Below the pieces are notes generated by a model. The model was not told the DNA's origin. It was given only the letters and a program-made list of their open reading frames with translations, and ran no database searches. Made by a program: the position numbers and the translations under genes. 64,000 nucleotides of DNA, taken from positions 186,001 through 250,000 of the forward strand of contig NZ_JARACP010000006.1 in NCBI RefSeq assembly GCF_028765545.1, read 5' to 3'. The first letter of the stretch is position 1. Each line of letters begins with the position of its first letter. This DNA is from Aliivibrio sp. S4MY1. Lineage in GTDB: Bacteria > Pseudomonadota > Gammaproteobacteria > Enterobacterales > Vibrionaceae. This document shows positions 52,627 through 61,430 of the stretch, piece by piece.

Positions 52627-53082
52627 TTATTTTTCTTTCTCACTTAGAGCAAAGTAAATTTTTGATACGGTGACTTCTGCAATTAGGATAGTAAATACCA
52701 CAGCAAAGAAAGCGACGACACCGTTTAATGGACCATCAAATGATACTTTGTCACCAAATAGAATGTTAATCGCTTCTAACATAACAAATTTACTACCAAC
52801 CAAGATTACATAACTACTTAATCCTCGATATATTTTAGGTGCTGTTCCTGGCTTGTTTTTAAAGTAATCAGCGATTCTATGTTCTGCATTAATTGAGAGT
52901 TTTAGTAATAACTGCAGTAAGATGGCAGCAGCAAACGAAATTGTGAATGATTCAATATTAACAAAGTCCCAATACTCATCAAAAAAATTCAATACTGTTA
53001 AATCAACAAGAACAGCTAGTGTATAGCCGACAAATAAACGCTGAGGAGTGTTAAAACCATATTCTTTAGTCGCTGAGCTCAT
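52627..53082 (-). CDS. Uncharacterised four-segment membrane protein
   Basis: The 151-residue protein has four predicted membrane segments, near residues 15-33, 45-63, 88-108 and 120-142, with a short basic loop (NAEHRIADYFKNKPG) in the middle. I do not recognise a family. The start ATG has TAGGAATATAAT upstream, so it is a credible gene. It stands alone and convergent with nadA, at the edge of the accessory region. Confidence 0.65.
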   Translation of the reverse strand: MSSATKEYGFNTPQRLFVGYTLAVLVDLTVLNFFDEYWDFVNIESFTISFAAAILLQLLLKLSINAEHRIADYFKNKPGTAPKIYRGLSSYVILVGSKFVMLEAINILFGDKVSFDGPLNGVVAFFAVVFTILIAEVTVSKIYFALSEKEK

Positions 53083-53177
53083 ATTATATTCCTAATTATT
53101 TTTTTAATTTATGTTATTCGTTTTCTGGTTATTATAGTGCCTAATTATTTATCATATTAAAAGTGCACTAAAATAAA

Positions 53178-53194
53178 TTGGCGCAAAATGGTAA
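53178..53194 (+). promoter_or_regulatory. Operator-like motif, class A copy 1
   Basis: TTGGCGCAAAATGGTAA lies 108 bases upstream of the outer-membrane protein start. The same 17 bases recur exactly at 61201. This form is related to the class B motif (13 or 12 of 17 positions shared). Confidence 0.7.
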
Positions 53195-53302
53195 ACCTAC
53201 ATGTTAAATTGCAGACTCAAGTCTAAATATAGTAATAATTATTTTTTAAATTAAATAAATGCTCTATATTCAGTTATGTAATTGAAATTAATGGAATCGT
53301 AT

Positions 53303-54082
53303 ATGAAATATGGATTATTTCTTTTTGTGGTTTTTAGTACATCTGTTTTTGCAAAAGAGCAGGAGGAATGGGACTTTCTACTTGTTTTTCCAATGATGTG
53401 GGCACCTAGTATTGAAGGCAGCGTCTCTTCAGGTGAGGATATTGTTCGTGTAGATGTTCCATTTGAAAATATATGGGACGGACTGGCTTTTGGCTTAATG
53501 GGAGATTTTTATGCCCAAAAAGGGAAGTGGTTAGTTGGCGCTCGTGCAAATTACCTATATATGAAAGACTCGTTGCAAACAGAAGGCTTAGATGGTCCTA
53601 TAACGGGTACCGTTATCTCTCCAGGTCACGATATAACAACAAGAATGCATTTATCGGTTAATGATTTATTTTTTGGGTATGAAGTCTATCCTAATCTAGA
53701 AATACTTACTGGAGTTCGCCATACATACAGCCAAGTTGAATTGGATATTAAAGCATTATCTAGTGACGGTTTTGTTAATGTTAATGGGTCTGCTTTGTTA
53801 GCGAAAGAGCATTTATTTGATTGGCTTGTTGGTATTAAATACAACAAATATTTTGATGACCGCTGGGGTATTTCAGTCAGTGCAGACTTTAATGTTATAG
53901 GCGATAACGACGTTAATCATGGCTTCAATATTATGGGGATTTATCAGTTTACAGAAGCTCACAACCTATGGTTTGGTTACCGTTACTTGAACATTGCCAA
54001 TGAGATGAATGCAAAAGGTGTAAATATAGAAATCGATCTAGTAGAAAAAGGGCCCCAATTAGGATATGCATATCGATTTTAA
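53303..54082 (+). CDS. Putative outer-membrane beta-barrel protein
   Basis: From the ATG at 53303 the protein has 259 residues and a signal peptide MKYGLFLFVVFSTSVFAKE. An earlier TTG at 53282 or ATG at 53291 would lengthen the N-terminus. The mature part alternates hydrophobic and polar residues with many aromatics (WLVGARANYLYMKD, LWFGYRYLNIANEM) and ends in YAYRF, a C-terminal aromatic typical of outer-membrane barrels. No specific function is recognised. A class A operator lies upstream and an AraC regulator gene follows after 63 bases. Confidence 0.7.
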   Translation: MKYGLFLFVVFSTSVFAKEQEEWDFLLVFPMMWAPSIEGSVSSGEDIVRVDVPFENIWDGLAFGLMGDFYAQKGKWLVGARANYLYMKDSLQTEGLDGPITGTVISPGHDITTRMHLSVNDLFFGYEVYPNLEILTGVRHTYSQVELDIKALSSDGFVNVNGSALLAKEHLFDWLVGIKYNKYFDDRWGISVSADFNVIGDNDVNHGFNIMGIYQFTEAHNLWFGYRYLNIANEMNAKGVNIEIDLVEKGPQLGYAYRF

Positions 54083-54145
54083 TTGATTTTGATTTAGCTG
54101 GTTTACTCCAGGAATATCTGTTAATTCAGGAAAGGAAAGATAGTT

Positions 54146-55201
54146 ATGAGTGATAGTCGTGATCCACTTCAACTAGTGACAAAAGAGAATGTCAGGCTTT
54201 TTTCATCCATAATTCAGGAATTAGACAGTAAAAGCTACTTATTGCTTAGAGAGTCAATGATTCCAATCGATATCATGGAGGATGATCGACAATATACTTA
54301 TCTGCCAGAGTCATGCCTTAAGAATTTAATGGAAGTGCTAAGTCGTAATGTAGACAACGACCGGCTTGGCGTTTTATTTTGGAAATTGTGTAAAGATAAT
54401 TATATTCCATCACTTCTTAAGCGCTTGAACTATGGAACTGATTTGAAATCGACTTTGGATGAGTTTTCAGTTCTATTATCGAAAGAATCTACAGGTGCAA
54501 AAGTTTATGTTCAAGAGCGAGGGGGGGCTTGGTGGCTAGTTCGTGAGAAATTAGGGGCTGATGAACCTTGGTTTAAGTATGCTGAAATGTTTTCAGTGAT
54601 ATTCATGTGTGAATTATTAAGCTCTTTGACTAAAAGTGAATGGAGTCCAACACGAATAGGGGTTCGTAGTAATGATGAGCATGATTTTTTAAATCTTCCT
54701 ACGCTAAATAAAGTACAGTTTTTTACAGAAAGACCAGTAACGGCATTAGAAATTCCAGCCTCTATTTTATTCTCTCAGGTAACTGTTAATGAGAAAGCAA
54801 AGATCAGTGTAACGCAAGGTATTGATCTTCAGAGTATGAGTTTTACCGAGCAATTTAAAATAGCTATATCTCCTTATCTACCTGTAGGGAAATTACCAAT
54901 TAAATTGGCTTCTGAAATTTTACGCATGAATGTGAGAACACTTCAACGTAAACTAAAAAATGATGGCACAGTATATAAAACCTTAATTGAAGAAATGTGT
55001 TTTGAACAAATAGTTGGTGAGCTTGTTGAAACAAATAAGCCAATAACTCACATCGCGACTAAATATGGTTATTCTGATGCAGGGCATTTTTCTCGTGCAT
55101 TTAAGCGGATCTATGGAGTATCTCCATCTCAATATCGTAAAGTTAATACTGAAATCGAACGACATCTAAATAGCAATGTCGTCAAATGGCAAGTAAGTTA
55201 G
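54146..55201 (+). CDS. AraC-family transcriptional regulator (first)
   Basis: The 351-residue protein has an N-terminal ligand-binding region of the long type, similar in layout to regulators with the AraC-type arabinose-binding-like domain. The C-terminal double helix-turn-helix (about 255-335) contains PIKLASEILRMNVRTLQRKL and the signature ITHIATKYGYSDAGHFSRAFKRIYGVSPSQYRK (split about residues 300-330). Its last codons contain the class B operator. It is a paralogue of the regulator at 60149. The ligand is unknown. Confidence 0.88.
   Translation: MSDSRDPLQLVTKENVRLFSSIIQELDSKSYLLLRESMIPIDIMEDDRQYTYLPESCLKNLMEVLSRNVDNDRLGVLFWKLCKDNYIPSLLKRLNYGTDLKSTLDEFSVLLSKESTGAKVYVQERGGAWWLVREKLGADEPWFKYAEMFSVIFMCELLSSLTKSEWSPTRIGVRSNDEHDFLNLPTLNKVQFFTERPVTALEIPASILFSQVTVNEKAKISVTQGIDLQSMSFTEQFKIAISPYLPVGKLPIKLASEILRMNVRTLQRKLKNDGTVYKTLIEEMCFEQIVGELVETNKPITHIATKYGYSDAGHFSRAFKRIYGVSPSQYRKVNTEIERHLNSNVVKWQVS
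55177..55192 (+). promoter_or_regulatory. Operator-like motif, class B copy 1
   Basis: TGTCGTCAAATGGCAA overlaps the end of the first AraC gene, encoding VVKWQ, and lies 147 bases upstream of the secreted amidohydrolase start. An exact copy lies at 58768. Confidence 0.72.
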
Positions 55202-55338
55202 ATTGAATTCCTTTATGTTACCAACTAATCTCTATTATGTTTTTGTTATGTTTCATTTTGCTGCTGTATATTTTTATTTAGTAGCATGATGAGCGAACAG
55301 AAGTTTTAGGGAATAATTTACATATTAAGGAATCTTTT

Positions 55339-56715
55339 ATGAAAAATGTTTTAAGGCTTACTGCTCTTGCATTATCGTGTGGTGCTGCTTTTTCTGCATC
55401 AGCGTCATCAACTCTTTTTACCAATGTCGATATTTTTAATGGCACAGAAAATAAATTATATGAAGACCATTATGTTTTAGTTGAAAATAATTTGATTAAA
55501 ACCATTTCAGCTAAACCGATTGAAGCCGGTGATGCGGTGGTGATTAATGGTGAAGGTAAAACATTAATGCCGGGTCTAATCGAAGGTCATGGTCATCTTC
55601 AAATGAACGGTTCATCTTTACCTGATATTGAAAATAATCGTAACTGGGAAGAGTTAGCTGCGCGATCTGCAGCCCGTGCTGAGTCAGCATTGATGTCTGG
55701 TTTTACGACTTGGCGTGATGCGGGAGGAATGGGTGCAGGTCTAAAGAAAACTATTGATAGTGGTGAACTAGATGGTCCTAGGATCTATCCATCAGGTGCA
55801 TTTATAGGTCCGACAGGTTCCCATGCAGACTTTAGAAACTTTAATACTCCAAATGAGACATTTAATGGTCCGATTTCATCTGGTGGCCGCTTAGGAATGA
55901 GTTGTACTGCTGATAGCATTGGTGATATTAAAGCCTGTGCGCGTCAAAACTATATGCAAGGTGCAACACAAATTAAATTGATGTCTAGCGGTGGTGTAGC
56001 ATCTTCATTTGACCCATGGCAACTTAACGCATATTCGCTTGAAGAACTAAAGGCAGCGGTTGAAGTAGCAGACGCTTATGGTTCTTACGCTATGTCACAT
56101 GCCTACAGTAAAGTGTCTTTATTGCGTAATGTAGAAGCTGGTGTTAAGACCCTTGAACATGCATTTATGTTTGATAAAGACGTAGCAAAAGCAATGAAGG
56201 AAAATGGCACATATATGACAACAAATATGACTGCTTTTTCTCCTTACTTGGGTGAGATTGAAGCAATCAATTCGAATCCAGCCTCTGCTCGTAAAGCAAA
56301 AACAGCCCAAGCTGCATTTGGTGGTTATATCGAAAATGTTAAAAAATACAAACCAAAGCTAGGTTTCCATGTGGATTGTGTTGGTGGTGTTGCAGCTTGT
56401 GAACAACAAGCGGATCATTCGATATATTTAAGCGGTAAATTCTTCGGTAATTTTTATACATTAATCTCTATGACTTCAGTTAATGGGGAGATTGTTAAGT
56501 TATCTGGAGAAACGCTAGATCCTTATTTTGAGGGTAAGTTAGGGGTTATTGAGCCAGGTGCATATGCTGATATTCTATTGGTTGATGGAAATCCACTTAA
56601 AGATCTTTCAGTAATTGGTGCAAATGAGAAATGGTTTGATGCTCCTGCCCGTGAAGGTATTGATGGCATAAAACTTATTATGAAAGATGGAAAAATCTAC
56701 AAAAATACTTTGTAA
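55339..56715 (+). CDS. Secreted metal-dependent amidohydrolase
   Basis: The 458-residue protein has a signal peptide ending at SASA, so it acts in the periplasm or outside. The amidohydrolase barrel keeps its ligands: H84 and H86 (EGHGHLQ), K213 (QIKLMSSGG), H254, H274 and D346. Related enzymes of this branch (Sgx9260 and Cc2672 types) cleave Xaa-Arg/Lys dipeptides or N-acyl amino acids, and ochratoxinase is also related; the substrate here is unknown. It is paralogous to the enzyme at 58845. Confidence 0.85.
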   Translation: MKNVLRLTALALSCGAAFSASASSTLFTNVDIFNGTENKLYEDHYVLVENNLIKTISAKPIEAGDAVVINGEGKTLMPGLIEGHGHLQMNGSSLPDIENNRNWEELAARSAARAESALMSGFTTWRDAGGMGAGLKKTIDSGELDGPRIYPSGAFIGPTGSHADFRNFNTPNETFNGPISSGGRLGMSCTADSIGDIKACARQNYMQGATQIKLMSSGGVASSFDPWQLNAYSLEELKAAVEVADAYGSYAMSHAYSKVSLLRNVEAGVKTLEHAFMFDKDVAKAMKENGTYMTTNMTAFSPYLGEIEAINSNPASARKAKTAQAAFGGYIENVKKYKPKLGFHVDCVGGVAACEQQADHSIYLSGKFFGNFYTLISMTSVNGEIVKLSGETLDPYFEGKLGVIEPGAYADILLVDGNPLKDLSVIGANEKWFDAPAREGIDGIKLIMKDGKIYKNTL

Positions 56716-56741
56716 ATTTAAAACATCTATCTGAAGTTAAA

Positions 56742-56768
56742 TAAGGCAGCTTTCATGAGGCTGCCTTA
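56742..56768 (+). other. Intercistronic hairpin
   Basis: TAAGGCAGC and GCTGCCTTA pair perfectly around TTTCATGAG. Only AATTAGGGG follows, so termination would be weak. It may reduce read-through into the DUF3299 gene or protect the upstream mRNA. Confidence 0.5.
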
Positions 56769-56781
56769 ATTAGGGGTCATC

Positions 56782-57411
56782 ATGGAAAAATTACTAATTA
56801 TTCTAACTGTATTTTCATTTTCTATTTCAGCTAAAATGCAACAAGTAAAATGGCAAGATCTAAAACCATCGGTCTCAGAAGAAACGGTTCAATTACCAGA
56901 AGTCACTGAAGAGCAAAAGCAATTACTAGCATCAGTATTATATTTACAGCAACAAGATGATGAAGCTTCCAAGAAAGAGCTTGATAACATAATTCTAGTG
57001 CTTGAAAGCCAAGGTCTAGATGCTTCTAAGACGCTTCAAATTCGCGAAAAATATATGGCTATTGAAAAGTTAAAAGCTGAAAGCTTAAATACTGAAATTA
57101 GCGGTAATAAAGTAAGAATGCCTGGTTTTATTGTTCCAATTGAATTTGAAGGAATTAAGGCAATTGATTTTTTATTAGTGCCTTATGCTGGCGCATGTAT
57201 TCATTTACCTCCTCCACCTGCGAACCAAATAGTAAGACTTTCTTATCCGGAAGGGTTCGAGGTTGAAAATGTTCAATATCCAGTTTGGGTTGAAGGTATT
57301 ATTCAAGCGGATAAGCAAACTGATGACGTATATCTTGTTGATGGAGAAACACAATTAACAATGGGATATTCAATGAAAGGTTTAAAAATTGAACGTTATT
57401 ACGAAGAATAG
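56782..57411 (+). CDS. DUF3299-family periplasmic protein
   Basis: The 209-residue protein has a short signal peptide (MEKLLIILTVFSFSISA), a Gln/Glu-rich helical stretch (about 20-105), and the DUF3299 core with MPGFIVPIEFEG and FLLVPYAGACIHLPPPPANQ. The Cys-His-Pro-rich segment is the family signature and could bind a metal, but no function is established. It lies between the secreted amidohydrolase and a porin gene, so it may share their pathway. Confidence 0.85.
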   Translation: MEKLLIILTVFSFSISAKMQQVKWQDLKPSVSEETVQLPEVTEEQKQLLASVLYLQQQDDEASKKELDNIILVLESQGLDASKTLQIREKYMAIEKLKAESLNTEISGNKVRMPGFIVPIEFEGIKAIDFLLVPYAGACIHLPPPPANQIVRLSYPEGFEVENVQYPVWVEGIIQADKQTDDVYLVDGETQLTMGYSMKGLKIERYYEE

Positions 57412-57470
57412 ATAACGAATCTACCATACAACTTCTATCAATTTTTATTACAAAAAATTTCGGTGTAAAT

Positions 57471-58751
57471 ATGAAAAAAGTTCAAAATATCACATTGTTT
57501 TTTTTGTTTCCGGTACTTGTCACTTTAAGTGCTTCAACTATCGCTGATACAAATTTCTTTGGTCCTGATTCTGTAGAAAATACAATTGCTGAGAATACAC
57601 TTAATAAGCCAACTTGGAGAGAGGACTTGGCAATTAATGGACTTACGTTCGGTGCTGATTATCTGGCATTAGGGCTTTCTTCTCCTAATGGTTCTCAAGG
57701 GAATAGTGTTAATCGCTCGTCTGGTATTGCTCGTTTTTACGGTTCTTGGCACCTCGTTGGAAATGGAACTGAAAATACAGGTGGTATTGTTTGGAAAGTA
57801 GAACATAGACACGCCTATAGTTCGACTGCTCCTAAAAATATGGCTTTCATTGATGATATTAGTAACGGGCCTGAAGGTTTAGGTTACGTAGGTATGATTG
57901 CTCCTGCTTATAACGATCAAGGCACTAGGGTTACCAATTTACATTGGAAGCAGAAATTTAATGATGGAAATACGTCATTGATTATTGGTTGGCAGGACGT
58001 AACTGATTATGTGGATACGTATGCTTTAGCGAGCCCATGGACGGGATTTACCAATCTAGCATTCAGTACTGGGGCTGGTGTCATGGGCTTGCCTGATGAT
58101 GGTATTTTGGCGATTTCTGCAGGTCATATGGTGACAGAGCATTTTTATGTTGTAGCTGGAATTGCTGATGCAAAAGGGAAATCGGACGATATTTTTGATG
58201 GTTTTAATACTGCCTTTCATGACAGTACTTACTTTAAAACCCTTGAGCTAGGGTGGACTGATTCACAAGACCAAATTTATACAGATAACTTTCACGTGAC
58301 GTTATGGCATTTTGATGAAGGGTCAAGGCACAGTTTGTCATCAACGGTGCAGGCTGATGGCACCGTTATTGGTGGTGAAAGCGGGCAAGGGCTTAACTTT
58401 TCATGGAGTAAGTTTGTCACGGCTCAATTAATGCCTTTTGTTCGTGGTGGAGTATCTGAAGGTGATGTTGCTTTATTCGATAAGTCTTTAAGTGTCGGTC
58501 TTGGGTATTTTGGGTTAGGGGCAAGTAATAATAATTTAGGCTTTGCCATTAACTGGTCAGAAACAAACAGCGATACGTTGCAAAAGTTTATGGGGGCTGA
58601 AAAGCATCAAACTACGGCTGAGTTATATTACAACATGCAAATAGGGGATTATTTTCAAATCACTCCAGATATTCAATATATAAATAATCCAGCGCTTTCA
58701 AGTGAAAGCAGTGCGTGGGTCTTTGGCTTACGAGCAAGAATTTTTCTATAA
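57471..58751 (+). CDS. OprB-like carbohydrate porin family protein
   Basis: The 426-residue protein has a signal peptide ending at about TIADT, an aromatic-rich beta-barrel, and the C-terminal ARIFL. The pattern (WREDLAINGLTFGADYLALG, RFYGSWHLVG, MPDDG-like loop GLPDDG) resembles OprB-type porins. Despite the family name, the substrate may be another small molecule, such as a peptide or amide. It follows the DUF3299 gene after 59 bases. Confidence 0.75.
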   Translation: MKKVQNITLFFLFPVLVTLSASTIADTNFFGPDSVENTIAENTLNKPTWREDLAINGLTFGADYLALGLSSPNGSQGNSVNRSSGIARFYGSWHLVGNGTENTGGIVWKVEHRHAYSSTAPKNMAFIDDISNGPEGLGYVGMIAPAYNDQGTRVTNLHWKQKFNDGNTSLIIGWQDVTDYVDTYALASPWTGFTNLAFSTGAGVMGLPDDGILAISAGHMVTEHFYVVAGIADAKGKSDDIFDGFNTAFHDSTYFKTLELGWTDSQDQIYTDNFHVTLWHFDEGSRHSLSSTVQADGTVIGGESGQGLNFSWSKFVTAQLMPFVRGGVSEGDVALFDKSLSVGLGYFGLGASNNNLGFAINWSETNSDTLQKFMGAEKHQTTAELYYNMQIGDYFQITPDIQYINNPALSSESSAWVFGLRARIFL

Positions 58752-58767
58752 ATAGAAAGGTTTTGTT

Positions 58768-58783
58768 TGTCGTCAAATGGCAA
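58768..58783 (+). promoter_or_regulatory. Operator-like motif, class B copy 2
   Basis: TGTCGTCAAATGGCAA lies 62 bases before the start of the cytoplasmic amidohydrolase. It is an exact copy of the 16-mer at 55177. Confidence 0.72.
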
Positions 58784-58844
58784 TTCTCTGCGTTAAATTT
58801 AACCTATTATCTCTCTGTCCCCACAAAATTAAAGAGAGAAAAAT

Positions 58845-60104
58845 ATGACTACAGTAATTACTAACGCTAACGTATTTAACGGTCTAGATAATCAATTACA
58901 AGAAAATGTATCTTTGTTAATCGAAAATAATGTCATCACTCAAATCGGTGATGTTGACCTATCTTTAGCAAATGAAATTATTGATGCTAAAGGCGGTACC
59001 GTGATGCCGGGTTTGATGGATGCACACGTTCATATAACAATGTCAGCGCCTTTTCATGAGCTTGATAAGATGACAAGGGAAGAAGTAGCAATTCGCTCTG
59101 CAAAAGTTGCAGAAGGAATGTTAATGCGTGGTTTTACAACGGTTCGTGACGTAGCGGGTAACACGCTTGGCCTTAAAAATTGTATTGATAATGGTTATGC
59201 AACAGGTCCACGAATTTTTCCTTCTCAAGCGGCTATTTCACAAACTTGTGGTCACTCAGATTATCGTCAAAATCAAGCACAAGAGCGCACTGGTAGTCAC
59301 GAAGATTCGCCTATAATGAAAATTGGCGCATTTAAAGTAGCAGATGGACGCTCAGAAGTACTTAGAGCAGTACGTGAGCAATTATTTATGGGCGCATCAC
59401 AAATTAAAATGATGGCGGGCGGTGGTGCTTCATCGTCATTTGACCCACTTGATACGATCCAATATACATTAGATGAAATGAAAGCAGCAGTTGAAGCAGC
59501 ATCCGATTACGGTACATACGTGGCTGCGCATATTCATACTGCGGATGCCATGAGAAGAGCTGCACAAGCGGGTGTTATGTCTTTTGAGCATGCAACGATT
59601 ATGGATGATGACATTGCTAAAACGATCAAAGAGAAAGGGATCTTTGTAATCCCATCGTATTTTACTTCATCACTTATTGCTGAACGAAAAATCCCACTTG
59701 GTAGTGAAACCTTGTACCAAAAAACAGAAAGAGTGGGTAAAGCGATGTTTAAATCGGCAGAGCTAATTAAAAAATACGATATCCAAAATATTTGCTTTGG
59801 TACTGATTGCGTAGGCACATTTGATGTACATAAAACACAATCAGAAGAGCTACAAGCAATTGAAACGGTATTTGATTCATTAACTGCTCTTAAAATGGTG
59901 ACATCGAACTGTGGTCGTTTGTTTGAGATGTCAACATATAAGCATCCATACCAAGAAGGAAAGCTAGGTCAAATCACGGAAGGTGCTTATGCCGACTTAC
60001 TTATCATTGAGGGAAATCCTTTAAATGGTGTTGAATGCGTAACAAACCCTGAAACGCAAAAATTAATCATGAAAGACGGTGTTGTGTATAAGAACGCTCT
60101 GTAA
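58845..60104 (+). CDS. Cytoplasmic metal-dependent amidohydrolase
   Basis: The 419-residue protein has no signal peptide and shares the fold and layout of the enzyme at 55339. The metal ligands are H61 and H63 (DAHVHIT), K188 (QIKMMAGGG), H229 and H249, with D321 (CFGTDCVG). The two proteins share the ending LIMKDGVVYKN. Predicted reaction: metal-dependent hydrolysis of an amide such as a dipeptide or N-acyl amino acid. AAAGAGAG lies upstream of the start. Confidence 0.86.
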   Translation: MTTVITNANVFNGLDNQLQENVSLLIENNVITQIGDVDLSLANEIIDAKGGTVMPGLMDAHVHITMSAPFHELDKMTREEVAIRSAKVAEGMLMRGFTTVRDVAGNTLGLKNCIDNGYATGPRIFPSQAAISQTCGHSDYRQNQAQERTGSHEDSPIMKIGAFKVADGRSEVLRAVREQLFMGASQIKMMAGGGASSSFDPLDTIQYTLDEMKAAVEAASDYGTYVAAHIHTADAMRRAAQAGVMSFEHATIMDDDIAKTIKEKGIFVIPSYFTSSLIAERKIPLGSETLYQKTERVGKAMFKSAELIKKYDIQNICFGTDCVGTFDVHKTQSEELQAIETVFDSLTALKMVTSNCGRLFEMSTYKHPYQEGKLGQITEGAYADLLIIEGNPLNGVECVTNPETQKLIMKDGVVYKNAL

Positions 60105-60148
60105 ATTCTAGAAGTTGTAAATATGGAAAGCGATTAAATATGGAAAGT

Positions 60149-61156
60149 TTAAGTCCGTAAACCAAGAATCGTTTTCTTATATAATTTAGGGGTTAACCCG
60201 CTGATCCGTTTAAATGCTCGAGAAAAATGCGAGATATTATTGTAACCAAGTTGGTTTGATATATGGGTCAGCGAGTAACCCTCTTCCATTAGCTCACAAG
60301 AGGCAGATAGCATAAGACTCTCTTTTATCTGCCTAAATGAGGTTCGCTCTTCTTTTAAGCGGCGCTGGAATGTCCTTGAGGTCATGTTAAGAAGCTTTGA
60401 GGCTTGATTAACCGTTAATGAATGCTCTCTCACATAGGGAAGTAAAGCCGTAAAAACACTGTCACTAAAACTAGAATGCCACTCAATGAGTGGTTGTTTC
60501 TTTTCTGTATCAGAATTTGATATGTGAATTTCTTTATTAAGAATGCCATCGTCAATTAATACTGCCGTTGTATTTTGACCTATAAATAATTGTGTTTGAT
60601 TGTTTAGCGAAGACAGTAAAGCATCGGCATCATTATGCTGAATTCGTACCTGTTCAGGGAACCAATCGGTTTTAGTTAAGGCTTGAATGAGTTCGATGGT
60701 ATATAGGACAGCAAAAACTTCCCCCCATAAAAAGTAAACACTATCTTCATAGGGTGCTGAGCGACAGAACCAATATTTACCATACTCTTGTTCAAATGAG
60801 ATTGAGCTGCCAGGAGAATCACTGTTGAATATCTTATTTGCTTTTTCGAGAGCATCTTTAATTGTGATTGCATCATCAAACTGGGTTAACACTTGAGGAA
60901 TAATTCGTTGTCGGAAAGCCAACCTTAATAGGTCACTAAAATTATTAACGCCAACTTGAGATGACAGTAAATAGATTAAACGTTTAACGGGTTCAGTAGG
61001 TAAAAATTCTTTGTCTGTATGAAAAAGATCTGGAGGTAAGCCCGAGTCTCGCAATACCTCTTGAATATGAATGCCATGCTTTGAAAAAATATCGATTAAA
61101 ATTTTTGTATAACCAGTACGAATCATAGGTAATGGTGTTGTTTTTTTATTCGGCAT
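60149..61156 (-). CDS. AraC-family transcriptional regulator (second)
   Basis: The 335-residue protein (ATG at 61156; a TTG at 61162 is the alternative) shows the same plan as the regulator at 54146. The C-terminal HTH has LTVNQASKLLNMTSRTFQRRL and LTHISNQLGYNNISHFSRAFKRISGLTPKLYKK (split near residues 290-328). It is convergent with the cytoplasmic amidohydrolase and divergent from the efflux genes, with a class A operator in between. The ligand is unknown. Confidence 0.88.
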   Translation of the reverse strand: MPNKKTTPLPMIRTGYTKILIDIFSKHGIHIQEVLRDSGLPPDLFHTDKEFLPTEPVKRLIYLLSSQVGVNNFSDLLRLAFRQRIIPQVLTQFDDAITIKDALEKANKIFNSDSPGSSISFEQEYGKYWFCRSAPYEDSVYFLWGEVFAVLYTIELIQALTKTDWFPEQVRIQHNDADALLSSLNNQTQLFIGQNTTAVLIDDGILNKEIHISNSDTEKKQPLIEWHSSFSDSVFTALLPYVREHSLTVNQASKLLNMTSRTFQRRLKEERTSFRQIKESLMLSASCELMEEGYSLTHISNQLGYNNISHFSRAFKRISGLTPKLYKKTILGLRT

Positions 61157-61200
61157 TATCAATATCTACCTATTTTAAAATTAAGATGTTTTTATAATTA

Positions 61201-61217
61201 TTGGCGCAAAATGGTAA
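61201..61217 (+). promoter_or_regulatory. Operator-like motif, class A copy 2
   Basis: TTGGCGCAAAATGGTAA is an exact copy of the 17-mer at 53178. It lies 45 bases upstream of the AraC gene and 214 bases before the HlyD-type gene. A half-match to the same motif family (TGTCGCAAA on the minus strand) is seen near 61261-61269. Confidence 0.7.
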
Positions 61218-61430
61218 GTTTTCATTTGGTATTTGTTGATATATTTGTCTTTTATGTATATTTGCGACAGGCCACACAAAATTATCAGGCTTTTGTATAT
61301 TGGCCCCTCTTAAGTCGCTATAAATAAACAACTAAATAATAAGTATTTTTTATATAAATCCCTCGATTTTTTCCAAATAGCAGCTATACATATAGTTGAG
61401 GAATGGATTCCATTAGCAGTAGGTAAAAGT

